A stretch of DNA of 18,137 nt. It comes from Caldifarciminota bacterium (GTDB lineage: Bacteria > Hydrothermota > Tepidihabitantia > Tepidihabitantales > Tepidihabitantaceae). The notes below the pieces were generated by a model that saw only the letters and a list, made by a program, of their open reading frames with translations, had not been told where the DNA came from and did no database searches. Positions within the stretch are counted from its first letter, which is position 1; each line of letters begins with the position of its first letter. Of this stretch, positions 7,869-15,253 are shown piece by piece. The translations under genes were made by a program, and so were the position numbers. Location of the stretch: NCBI GenBank assembly GCA_903908785.1, contig CAIVTL010000075.1:1-18137 (forward strand), in the 5' to 3' direction.

Positions 7869-9050
7869 CTAGATGAGCGATTCGAGGCGGGCGGCGAGCC
7901 GGCGGGCCTGGCTGCGCCGGTTGAATCGGTCCCGGTCAGCCTGAATGAAAGGAGCCGGGTCGCGCTTCATCTCGTCCAGCGCCTCGACCAACTTCGCGCC
8001 GTCGAGGCCACATGCGACCCCTGCGCCGGCTTTGGTCACGAGCCCGGCTGCCTCGTCCGAGCCCTCTCCCCAAACGATAATCGGCCGCCTCGCGCCCAGG
8101 TACTCGTAGAGTTTGATGCCCACCGGCTGCCCGGGCTTGCCGACATAGAGCAGCACATCCGCCCCCTTCATCAGCACGCAGGCCTCGCCATGCGGAAGCG
8201 TGCCGAGCAGCCGCACCTGCGGGTCGTGCTCGAACCGCCTTCGGGTTTCCCCGTCCACCCGGCCGGCCAGGTAGAGCTTCGCCTCCGGCCGCGCCCGCAG
8301 TGCCGCTGCAAGCGCCGCGACCTCGGCCTGGTTCTGCCAGAGGTTGCCGACATGAACAATACCGAACCCATCGAGCTTCGCCGGTTCGACCTCGAAGTCG
8401 GTCGGGTCAAAACCGTTGTCCAGCACTTCGCACCGCGGACCGACGGCACGCGCGGTTCCATCGTTCACCGCAAGCACGAGGTCGGAATGGTCCACCGCAT
8501 AGCGCCGGACGCGCCGCAGCGCCGCGCGCTGGTAGGCAGGCGGCGGGGCAAACCCGGTCGGCCACGGGTCGCGGAAGTCGGAGACCAGCGGCACGTGGGC
8601 ATGGGCCTTCAGCCGGACCCCGAGCAGCAGCGCGGTGAATGGCGGCGACGTTGCGAATATGGCCGCCGGCTTCTCCCGGTCGATGATGTGCCGGCCCGCG
8701 CCCGAGCCAAACGGAAACCAGCCGACCTTCGAATCCGGAAACAAGACGTAGTTGAGCAGCCGCGGCCCGGCGCCGAGCCCCTGCGCCAGCGCCGGCGTGA
8801 GCTTCTTCGCCTTTGAGCGGACGAGATTGAGCAGCCGGTTCGGGTCCGCGCTCTCGGTGCGGTAGATACGCGAGCCCTTGAGGTCGTCGAGCAGGCGCGG
8901 GTCGTAGTGGTAGTAGGCAACCGGCTTGACCGTCAGTATCAGCGGCTGCCAGCCCGCTTCCGGCAGAAACTTGCACAGCTTCGTCACCCGCATCACGCCG
9001 GAGAGACCCAACGGCGGGGTGTAGTAGGCGACTACCAGCAGGCGGCGCAT
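7869..9050 (-). CDS. Glycosyltransferase, GT4-like (GT-B fold)
   Basis: Cytoplasmic sugar transferase of 393 residues. The N-terminal domain opens with RRLLVVAYYTPPLGLSGVMRVTKLCKFL, typical of WbuB-type family 4 enzymes, followed by GWQPLILTVKP. The C-terminal donor-binding domain carries IVHVGNL (about residue 235), RLLGTLPHGEACVLMKGADVLLYVG and a final KLYEYLGARRPIIVWGEG, where the first Glu lies in the usual nucleotide-sugar-binding helix. It is likely to act in surface polysaccharide or glycan assembly; the sugar is unknown. Its ATG lies 4 bp after the stop of the four-helix-bundle gene, so translation is probably coupled. It is convergent with the GT-C-like gene beyond the RAYT, so the two may once have been neighbours in a glycan-related cluster. 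Confidence 0.87.
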   Translation of the reverse strand: MRRLLVVAYYTPPLGLSGVMRVTKLCKFLPEAGWQPLILTVKPVAYYHYDPRLLDDLKGSRIYRTESADPNRLLNLVRSKAKKLTPALAQGLGAGPRLLNYVLFPDSKVGWFPFGSGAGRHIIDREKPAAIFATSPPFTALLLGVRLKAHAHVPLVSDFRDPWPTGFAPPPAYQRAALRRVRRYAVDHSDLVLAVNDGTARAVGPRCEVLDNGFDPTDFEVEPAKLDGFGIVHVGNLWQNQAEVAALAAALRARPEAKLYLAGRVDGETRRRFEHDPQVRLLGTLPHGEACVLMKGADVLLYVGKPGQPVGIKLYEYLGARRPIIVWGEGSDEAAGLVTKAGAGVACGLDGAKLVEALDEMKRDPAPFIQADRDRFNRRSQARRLAARLESLI

Positions 9051-9054
9051 CAGC

Positions 9055-9498
9055 TCAAGTCCGAAGGTCGAAGCTCGAAGACCGAATCAATGTCGGAGAA
9101 GCAGCGAAGGACCAACTGCCTCGGTCCTCCCTTTGCTTCCGGTCGAGCGTGCGCAGGGCCGCTCCGAAGATGAGGTTCAATTCCTTGGCCTCCTGCCACA
9201 GCGGCCGCATCTCGCCACGGCGTGCAGGAACGGCCGCCGCCAGCATGGTCAGCCAGTGCTTGCACTCGCGGGCTTCCTTGCGACAGATGCCAATCTTGTG
9301 GCGGAAGTCGCGCGGGGACTCCGCATCGTTGGCCTCAGCGTAGTTCGCGCCGACGCTTGTGGCTGCCCGCACAAACTGGTTCACCAGCGGAGCGTTCACC
9401 GGAGATGACGGGACCGTCTGACAGAATCGGATAGCCGCCACACCAAACTTGGGGGTTCGGTGTTCGAGGTCGAACTTCTGAGCCTTATCCATCAACAT
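9055..9498 (-). CDS. Four-helix-bundle protein (TIGR02436/S23-like)
   Basis: Small helical protein of 147 residues. KFDLEHRTPKFGVAAIRFC, then VNQFVRAATSVGANYAEANDAESPRDFRHKIGICRKEARECKHWL, are diagnostic of the family that also includes 23S rRNA intervening-sequence proteins and the DGR accessory protein Avd. Members form pentameric barrels in characterised cases; the cellular role is usually unknown. No reverse transcriptase or rRNA is nearby, so no DGR or IVS context is seen. The family domain ends near residue 120. The last residues (about SPTLIRSSSFDLRT) are encoded by the 7-bp repeat at 9057-9084, so the tail is probably not part of the fold. A second ATG two codons in is an alternative start. 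It lies 53 bp downstream of the helicase and 4 bp upstream of the glycosyltransferase. Confidence 0.85.
   Translation of the reverse strand: MLMDKAQKFDLEHRTPKFGVAAIRFCQTVPSSPVNAPLVNQFVRAATSVGANYAEANDAESPRDFRHKIGICRKEARECKHWLTMLAAAVPARRGEMRPLWQEAKELNLIFGAALRTLDRKQREDRGSWSFAASPTLIRSSSFDLRT
9057..9084. repeat. Heptad repeat array (copy 3)
   Basis: Four in-register heptamers AAGTCCG, AAGGTCG, AAGCTCG, AAGACCG (plus strand). They lie entirely within the 3' end of the four-helix-bundle gene and supply its last codons. Confidence 0.7.
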
Positions 9499-9551
9499 CG
9501 CGTCTCGATTGTAGTCACTCCGTCGCCAGAATCAACCACGACTCTGCGGGT

Positions 9552-11516
9552 TCACCACTTCGGACTTGAATCGGAATTCGAGCTTCGGACTTCGGCCTTA
9601 TCAGAGAGGTGCTTCGCTATCCGCGCGGTCACTTCTTCCGCGGGTAGCTCCACCGGCTCCAGGCCTTTGAGGAACGCAAGCAACCCCGCGGCGTCGAGTG
9701 TCAGTAGGTGATCCTCGACCTGCAGTTCCTCCGGCAGCGACCGGAAGAAAGCGCCCGACCCAAGGCTATCCTGTAGCCGGAAAAGACTCCCGCTCACGAC
9801 GTCTCGGATTGCCGACAGGTCGGGCGCGGGGAACGACTTAAGCTTCGCGTCGGGTTTGCGGCCAGAGAAGACAAACAGCTTGCCGTCCATGTCGCTGGTG
9901 TCTCGACCCTGCGCGCTCATCGCCTCGGACAGGATGTAACCGTAAGTAGAACCGAGCAGGTGCACGAGCAACAACTGGTTCCCGTCGCGGAAGTACGGAA
10001 ACTGGCTGGGGCCGAGGTCCGGGAAGAGCCGCGCCTTCAGCACCGATGCAAGCCGGTACGAGTAACCGCCGCTCCCGGTACCTTCGAAGACCTTGGTGTT
10101 AGACGATATCGCGGCCAAGGGCCGCACCATCACCTTCTTCTCTTTCTCGCGATGCTCGACCAGTTCCCAAGACCGTCCGGCCAGCACGAAGTGGTGAAAC
10201 ACGAAGAAGACCGTGCCGATATGCCGGCCGGTTGTGATGTCGTGCACTTCGTAGTTGCCGAAGGTCTTGTCCTGGATGTTGGAGTGAATCTTCCCGGACT
10301 CGACCTGCGGTTCCACCGCGGTGCCGGTGAAGTAAATTCCGGGCCGCTGCGCCACCACTTCGCCCGAGTCAATCATCTGCCGAAACGCCCGGTCAATCGG
10401 CTCATCGCCGCCCGCGAGCGGCCGCAGTATCCGGCGCACCGACTCCCAGGTCGTACCGATGCGCCGGCGCTGGAACAGGTACGAAATCACCTGCTGCGGT
10501 AGCACCGACAGCGCGGGCGTGTAGCTCTTCTCGTACAACCGCCCCTGCCGCGCGCACTCAAACAGTGTCTCGAAGAGGAACTTCTCCCACGAGTTCAGGT
10601 AGAGCCCAAGCGCCTGCAGATTGGATTGGCGCCGGCGGTTGCCCCGGCCCAGGCGCTGCAGCAGCGACGAGACGTTGAAAGGCGGCCGCACCAGCACCAC
10701 GCCATCAATGTCACCGATGTCAATTCCCAGTTCGAGGGTCGAGGTGCAGCAGAGCAGCCCGGTCTTCTCCCGGTTCATCGTCGCCTCGACGCCCTCCCGC
10801 ACCTCCCGGGTGAGGCTAGCGTGATGCACCCAGACGCGGTTCGCGAACGGCGGACGGTTCAGCAACTTCGCGTATTGCTCGGCATACGAACGAGCGTTGA
10901 AGAAACAGAGCACCTTTCGGCAATCACGCCGCCGCAACTCCTCGACCACACGCTCAGGCCAGTCTTCGTCCATCGGCATCAGGGTCTCGTCAATCTCGCG
11001 CCGGCCCGGGACCTGCACTACGACCGGATCGGGGAAATAGCGCGAGCCGATGTCCAGGTCGTCAATCGTGGCCGACAAGGCGTAGTACCGGACGCCAGCG
11101 TTCACCAGCCGCAGCCGTTCAAGCAGCACGCGCAACTGGTCGCCGCGCGGCGTGTTGTCGAGCAGGTGCAGCTCATCGAGTATCACGGCGGAGAGCTCCT
11201 TGAATATCCGGGTGTGACGACAGAGTAGCGAGTCGAACGACTCGGGCGTCGTAATCAGCATGAACGGCAGCTTTGATTCGTCGATTGCCGGATGGTCTCC
11301 GGTCTTGCGGGCGAGGGCCAGTTCGAGGTACTGAAGCGGCTCGACCAGCCGACGATACAGGTCATTCACCAGGGCGCGGGTCGGCGAGACGTAAAGAATT
11401 GAGAACCGGCCGCGCCGGTCAGGCAGCAGCCGCTCGACCGCCGGGGCGACTACCGCCTCGGTCTTGCCCGACGCCGCCGGCGATATGACGACAAGGTTCC
11501 GCCCTTCGAGAATCAC
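9552..11516 (-). CDS. DExH superfamily 2 helicase, Lhr/BrxHI-like (5' end undetermined)
   Basis: ATP-dependent nucleic-acid helicase of at least 654 residues from the GTG at 11516. Motifs seen: I SPAASGKTEA (12-21), Ia YVSPTRAL, II DELH (114-117), III SAT (148-150), and VI QRLGRGNRRR (287-296), preceded by TSTLELGIDIGDID. Residues 300-640 form a large C-terminal region without a recognised domain. The GTG start is probably not the real one. In-frame translation upstream gives FFGRFGRLTEVQVRAIPVI, a normal Q motif, back to the stop of the ATPase gene at 11685. There is no ATG, GTG or TTG in that stretch. The last residues (SSNSDSSPKW) come from a 7-bp repeat. In BREX and Shango loci such helicases sit next to similar ATPases, which is the context here. 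Confidence 0.9.
   Translation of the reverse strand: MILEGRNLVVISPAASGKTEAVVAPAVERLLPDRRGRFSILYVSPTRALVNDLYRRLVEPLQYLELALARKTGDHPAIDESKLPFMLITTPESFDSLLCRHTRIFKELSAVILDELHLLDNTPRGDQLRVLLERLRLVNAGVRYYALSATIDDLDIGSRYFPDPVVVQVPGRREIDETLMPMDEDWPERVVEELRRRDCRKVLCFFNARSYAEQYAKLLNRPPFANRVWVHHASLTREVREGVEATMNREKTGLLCCTSTLELGIDIGDIDGVVLVRPPFNVSSLLQRLGRGNRRRQSNLQALGLYLNSWEKFLFETLFECARQGRLYEKSYTPALSVLPQQVISYLFQRRRIGTTWESVRRILRPLAGGDEPIDRAFRQMIDSGEVVAQRPGIYFTGTAVEPQVESGKIHSNIQDKTFGNYEVHDITTGRHIGTVFFVFHHFVLAGRSWELVEHREKEKKVMVRPLAAISSNTKVFEGTGSGGYSYRLASVLKARLFPDLGPSQFPYFRDGNQLLLVHLLGSTYGYILSEAMSAQGRDTSDMDGKLFVFSGRKPDAKLKSFPAPDLSAIRDVVSGSLFRLQDSLGSGAFFRSLPEELQVEDHLLTLDAAGLLAFLKGLEPVELPAEEVTARIAKHLSDKAEVRSSNSDSSPKW
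9554..9595. repeat. Heptad repeat array (copy 4)
   Basis: Six heptamers ACCACTT, CGGACTT, GAATCGG, AATTCGA, GCTTCGG, ACTTCGG in exact 7-bp register. They overlap the final codons and the stop region of the helicase gene. Confidence 0.65.
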
Positions 11517-11637
11517 GGGAATCGCCCGGACCTGGACCTCGGTCAGCCGGCCGAACCGGCCAAAGAAAGGCGTCCAGGTTCGCTTCAGGGCGACACGAAT
11601 CTCGCGCTCAACCGCTACGCCCGCCGTCCCGTCCCCT

Positions 11638-11687
11638 GTCCGTGTCAGTCCGTGCCCGTCCGTGTTCGTCCGTATTCCGCCGCGTCA
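11638..11687. repeat. 10-bp tandem repeat at the ATPase/helicase junction
   Basis: Five 10-bp units (GTCCGTGTCA, GTCCGTGCCC, GTCCGTGTTC, GTCCGTATTC, CGCCGCGTCA); four share GTCCGT exactly. The TCA that ends the last unit (11685-11687) is the TGA stop of the ATPase gene on the minus strand. The array therefore forms the junction between the ATPase and helicase frames. Confidence 0.75.
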
Positions 11688-13040
11688 GTTCTTTGCCGCC
11701 GGCAGTATTCCCTGCGCCCGGAGTCGCGTCACGTCGAGCGCCTCAACTGAGAACTTGATGAAGGTACGCACGCCCTCGAGGTTCCGACGGGAAGCCTCGC
11801 GCAGCAGCTTCTTCTGGTCGAGGTCCGAAACCTCGAAGCCCGGGTACGCCCGTCGGTAAATCATCACCATCGTCGAGAACGCGTCATACAACGCCTTGTC
11901 CTCCAGCGGCTCCAGTTCCACCCGGTGCTTGACGCGGTTCGCCAGCTTGATGTACGCGTAGTCATAGGGGCTGGGCGTAGTCGCGAAGACGAGGAGCAGC
12001 GACGGGTCCCGGTAGATGTACGGCACGGGCTTTACCCGGTTGTGAACCATCCGGTCGTTGATTCGCTTCAGGTCCGGGTCGTTCTGCGCGGTCCGTACCA
12101 GCCCGTCCATGAAATTCACGCTCCTGGCCAGGTACATGATGTCCCAGAGGTGCGTGACCGTCTCGGCCTCGTCGACCAGCAGCACCAACCCTTTCATCCC
12201 CAGCTCGCGGGCCATCCAGCTCAGGCCGGACAGGATGTTGCAGTATTGGTCGGCAGCCGTCGAGAAGTCGTACAGCGCGGGTATCCGCTGCCCGCCCTTG
12301 ACCCGGAACGGACTCTTCTGCTCGGTCGCGTACTCCTTGGTGCTCTCGCCTTCTATCCATTGCCAGAACACCTCGGTTTGCTGCTGGCCGGCGTCGGTCC
12401 GACGGAGCTTGGCCAGCACCGGCCCCAGGAACGCGTGGTCCTTCATGTCCAGGGCCGTGGCGCTCCGCAGCAGGTCGCGAAACCCGTGCTCGGTCTCGTC
12501 CTTGATGTAGCGCAGGTTATGGACCACTTCCCGGTACACCCGTTTGGGCCGGTGCGGGCTGACCTCAGCGGGGTCGAATTGAACCAGGCTCGTGACCATG
12601 CCCGAGGCCAGCGCCCGGTGATGCACATATTCGAGCAGGTGGGTCTTGCCGGTGCCGTAGTCACCCTCGACCATGAACACGTCGCCCTGGCCGCCTGCGA
12701 GGTTCGCGAGCGCGGCATCCAGCACCGCAATCGGTTTGTCCCGGCCGAAGGTGAAAGACTCTACATCCTGATGGGGTACAATCCCGAGCCGGAATGCCTC
12801 GAGCATCCGGCGCGCCTGGATTGTATCTATCTCGGCAAACGCGGGCTGCGCCTGTCCCGGCGTGATGTCGCCAAGCTTCGAAAGCAGCCGGACGCGTTGG
12901 GTCGGGAGCCAAAGCCGGAGCCCGCTCTGAAACTGGACTAAGAGTTCGGTCCCGTGCCAGCGGGTGTCAAGAATCTCCCCGTCGCCGAACACCGGGTGCG
13001 AAACGAGCCGCCGCCCACGCGTCCCCGTCGGTTCGGTCAT
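11685..13040 (-). CDS. BrxD-like (DUF2791) P-loop ATPase with N-terminal Tudor/SH3-like domain
   Basis: Predicted cytoplasmic ATPase of 451 residues. Residues 11-55 (RLVSHPVFGDGEILDTRWHG, then VQF and LRLWLP) resemble the small beta-barrel at the C-terminus of UvrD/PcrA helicases, a protein- or nucleic-acid-contact module. The ATPase domain has Walker A EGDYGTGKTHL (125-135), Walker B LVLLVDEAE (285-293) and a sensor-like LLLVFATTPSP (348-358). ARRMLEAFRLGIVPHQDVESFTFGRD before Walker A is typical of BREX BrxD-type proteins. BrxD accompanies the helicase BrxHI in BREX subtypes, and here too the helicase follows directly. The gene lies 54 bp after the second ATPase. Its stop is the only interruption between it and the helicase frame. 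Function in this locus is inferred from family and context. Confidence 0.87.
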   Translation of the reverse strand: MTEPTGTRGRRLVSHPVFGDGEILDTRWHGTELLVQFQSGLRLWLPTQRVRLLSKLGDITPGQAQPAFAEIDTIQARRMLEAFRLGIVPHQDVESFTFGRDKPIAVLDAALANLAGGQGDVFMVEGDYGTGKTHLLEYVHHRALASGMVTSLVQFDPAEVSPHRPKRVYREVVHNLRYIKDETEHGFRDLLRSATALDMKDHAFLGPVLAKLRRTDAGQQQTEVFWQWIEGESTKEYATEQKSPFRVKGGQRIPALYDFSTAADQYCNILSGLSWMARELGMKGLVLLVDEAETVTHLWDIMYLARSVNFMDGLVRTAQNDPDLKRINDRMVHNRVKPVPYIYRDPSLLLVFATTPSPYDYAYIKLANRVKHRVELEPLEDKALYDAFSTMVMIYRRAYPGFEVSDLDQKKLLREASRRNLEGVRTFIKFSVEALDVTRLRAQGILPAAKN

Positions 13041-13044
13041 GTCT

Positions 13045-13086
13045 GCACTTCTGACTTCTGCCTTCTGAATTCTGACTTCTGACTTC
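13045..13086. repeat. Heptad repeat array (copy 5)
   Basis: Six heptamers GCACTTC, TGACTTC, TGCCTTC, TGAATTC, TGACTTC, TGACTTC. This is the clearest array of the window and fills most of the 54-bp gap between the two ATPase genes. On the transcribed strand it reads GAAGTCA repeats. Confidence 0.9.
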
Positions 13087-13094
13087 GGCCGCGC

Positions 13095-14366
13095 CTAAAA
13101 CTCTTCCTTCTCGACCTGTTCCTTGTCGGTCTGCTCCAGCCGTTGTGTAGTGATGCGCAGCAGCTTCTCGGCGTCCTTCCGGCCGAACTCGAGCGCCGGC
13201 GCTGCCCGCAGTTGATGGAACGCGTCCAGCGCGCTGACCACGAAGAGCCGCCGATACCCGACGTCAAACGCGAAGGCGGAAACCGCCAGGTCGGCCAGGG
13301 CCCGCACGATGCCGTCGCGCTTCGCCTCGGCCAGCTTCACCTCGTAGGCCGACTCAAACAGCTCGGCCAGCCGGGCCCCAAGCCGCTTCAGGAACTCGGC
13401 CGGCTCAATCCCCAACTCCTCGAGGTTGATACGCACGCCGACCGGGTTGGTCTCGTTGAACGTCGTCCGCAGCCGCTGCTTCAGGGCCTCGTACACGCCG
13501 CCCGAACCCTCAAGCAGCAGGTTCTCGTCCGGCACCGCGTAGAAGACCATCGCCCCGGGCAGCCGCGAGTTGCCGCACTCATCTACCAGTTGTCGCAGAT
13601 TGTCAAGCGCCCGGCGCTTGTCGCGCGACGACGAGATGGACATACCCCGCTCGGCCTCGTCGAAGAGCAGCACCAGCCCAGTGTAGCCGATGGCGTGGAC
13701 CCACTGGATGAGCGAACGGAACACCCGGAACGCCGTCGCCTTGTCAATCCGCTCGGAAATCCGGTGCTGGGCCCGCACCTCCTTCGACACGTCTTCGCCC
13801 TTGAGCCACTGGATGACGTCGTTGAACCCTTCGCCGTCTTCTGCCAGCAGGCTCGCGAACGCGCCCCGCGCGGCATTGCTGAAACTCGTACTCTCGGTCG
13901 TCGGCAGCGTCTCCAGGTACTTGCGCAGGCTGTCGGTCCGGTCATGTAGCTTCCGCTGGTCATCGTGCCACTTCCTCACCACCGACTCGATACCCTTATC
14001 CCAGACCGCGGTCGGCGCGTCGGCCGGCCGCGGGGCAATCAGGTTGGCGGCGATGCCCTTGTAGACCAGCTCCAGCTTGTCGAACGGACACTCGGTCGGA
14101 TTGAGGCTGACATAGGCCACACAGTAGTTGTGCTTGAACGCCAGGTTCCGCACAGTATACAGAAAGTGGGTCTTGCCGCCGCCGTAGTTGCCGGTTATCA
14201 GTTTGAAGCTCGAAAGGTTGTACTTCAGAATCCCGTCAAGGTACTCGTCCTCGAGCACTTTCAGATAGGGCTCCAGCCCGACCGTAAAGTGCTCGATGCC
14301 AAACTCCGGCGGCGTGCCGGTCGAACCCAGCTTGTTAACAATCGCCCGCGCCAGTTGCCTATCCAC
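13095..14366 (-). CDS. BREX-type P-loop ATPase (DUF2791-like), divergent paralogue
   Basis: Predicted cytoplasmic ATPase of 423 residues, starting with GTG. FGIEHFTVGLEPYLKVLEDEYLDGIL leads into Walker A TGNYGGGKTHF (58-68); Walker B is LVLLFDEAE (231-239). MVFYAVPDENLL provides a sensor-like strand, and residues 290-420 are helical. This layout matches the BREX ATP-binding family (BrxC/BrxD-like), but it lacks the N-terminal barrel found in the neighbouring ATPase. The pair therefore looks like ancient paralogues that may assemble together. A GAGGAA motif about 8 bp before the GTG serves as Shine-Dalgarno and lies within a 7-bp repeat array. The gene follows the 280-residue protein after 36 bp. 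Substrate, partners and remodelling target are unknown. Confidence 0.87.
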   Translation of the reverse strand: MDRQLARAIVNKLGSTGTPPEFGIEHFTVGLEPYLKVLEDEYLDGILKYNLSSFKLITGNYGGGKTHFLYTVRNLAFKHNYCVAYVSLNPTECPFDKLELVYKGIAANLIAPRPADAPTAVWDKGIESVVRKWHDDQRKLHDRTDSLRKYLETLPTTESTSFSNAARGAFASLLAEDGEGFNDVIQWLKGEDVSKEVRAQHRISERIDKATAFRVFRSLIQWVHAIGYTGLVLLFDEAERGMSISSSRDKRRALDNLRQLVDECGNSRLPGAMVFYAVPDENLLLEGSGGVYEALKQRLRTTFNETNPVGVRINLEELGIEPAEFLKRLGARLAELFESAYEVKLAEAKRDGIVRALADLAVSAFAFDVGYRRLFVVSALDAFHQLRAAPALEFGRKDAEKLLRITTQRLEQTDKEQVEKEEF

Positions 14367-14408
14367 GTTCTTCGTTCCTCGTTCTTCGTTCTTGGTTCAT
14401 GGTTACTT
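14367..14408. repeat. Heptad repeat array (copy 6)
   Basis: Six heptamers GTTCTTC, GTTCCTC, GTTCTTC, GTTCTTG, GTTCATG, GTTACTT. They fill the whole gap between the 280-residue gene and the downstream ATPase gene and include the former's TAA. One unit read on the minus strand (GAGGAAC) supplies the only Shine-Dalgarno-like motif for the ATPase. Confidence 0.85.
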
Positions 14409-15245
14409 GCTGAACGACACGTAAGAGTAATGCGTTCCGTCGCCCTCTTCGTTGTCCGGAACCCACAGCGCCTTTGCCTTCTCGGTCGTGGCGTCGAAGT
14501 TCGCCACGTGCAGCTTCATCTGCGCGTCACCGATCGCGAATGCGCCGGCCTGCTTCAGCCGGAACAGGTCGTAGCTGAACCGCACGCGTGGGTACTCGAC
14601 GAACTTCTCCTGCGCCGGATTCAGCCGGAAACTCTCCGGCTGCATCAAGAGCACCAGTTCGGACAGAAGGTCCAGCAGGAACACGCGGTTCCCCTCATTC
14701 AGTCCGGCAAAGGCGCACAGCCGGCGGTACGCCGCGTGCAGCTTCGCGGCCAGCTTCGCCGGCTCGACCGACTTCTGCCTCAGCCGCTCGTTCCACTTCT
14801 TCAGCGTCGCTGCCAGCTCGGCTGGCGCCAGGTTCAAACCGGACTTCAGCTTTTCGATTTCCGGCCCCCAGAAGATGGTCGCGCTGCCCGCGTCGAAGTC
14901 GGCCCGCACTGTGAACAGGCCGACTCGGAGCAGCGGCAACTGCCCTTTGACGGTCATGCCCGAACCTTCCAGCCCGGCCACGAGCTGCCGGCCGAACTCG
15001 AACCGGAATTCGGCCCGGCTCTGTTCAATCGCGGCCGACTCCTCCCGGCACCAATCGGCCAGCCGCTGCCTGACCTCCGAGTCGGGGAAAGCCTGAATCG
15101 CGCCGCTCAGCTCGGCAATGGCCTTGGCCCGCGTGTGGACATTGTTCACCGGGTCGGAAAGCAGACTGCGATAGGCGACAAGCCGCCGGGCCAGCTTCTG
15201 CGACTGGCCGCTCAGGGATTGCAGCAATTCAACGAGACCTTCCAT
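14403..15245 (-). CDS. Unrecognised 280-residue protein, first gene of the ATPase-helicase operon
   Basis: I do not recognise a family. There is no signal peptide and no membrane helix, so it is probably cytoplasmic. Residues 1-80 look helical. Residues 80-135 (FRFEFGRQLVAGLEGSGMTV, GQLPLLRVGLFTVRADFDAG, ATIFWGPEIEKL) look mixed alpha/beta. Residues 140-240 are helical and basic. The C-terminal 45 residues look beta-rich and end in YSYVSFSK. No cysteine-rich, nuclease or Walker motif is seen, nor TerB-like acidic metal-binding motifs. It is transcribed first from its own promoter, 36 bp ahead of the BREX-type ATPase, so it is probably a dedicated component of that system. It occupies the place held by other partners in BREX and Shango loci. 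Confidence 0.8.
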   Translation of the reverse strand: MEGLVELLQSLSGQSQKLARRLVAYRSLLSDPVNNVHTRAKAIAELSGAIQAFPDSEVRQRLADWCREESAAIEQSRAEFRFEFGRQLVAGLEGSGMTVKGQLPLLRVGLFTVRADFDAGSATIFWGPEIEKLKSGLNLAPAELAATLKKWNERLRQKSVEPAKLAAKLHAAYRRLCAFAGLNEGNRVFLLDLLSELVLLMQPESFRLNPAQEKFVEYPRVRFSYDLFRLKQAGAFAIGDAQMKLHVANFDATTEKAKALWVPDNEEGDGTHYSYVSFSK

Positions 15246-15253
15246 AGCCTTTG

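Noticed and set aside
7791..8816. Long plus-strand open frame opposite the glycosyltransferase
   Set aside because: It lies antisense to a clear GT4-like protein, is Arg/Pro-rich in the way GC-rich shadow frames are, and matches no family.
9055..9498. Diversity-generating retroelement accessory protein (Avd)
   Set aside because: The four-helix-bundle family includes Avd, but no reverse transcriptase, template repeat or variable repeat is visible nearby.
9552..15245. Complete BREX system
   Set aside because: No PglX methyltransferase, PglZ phosphatase, BrxL protease or large BrxC is present in the window; only BrxD-like and helicase-like proteins are seen.
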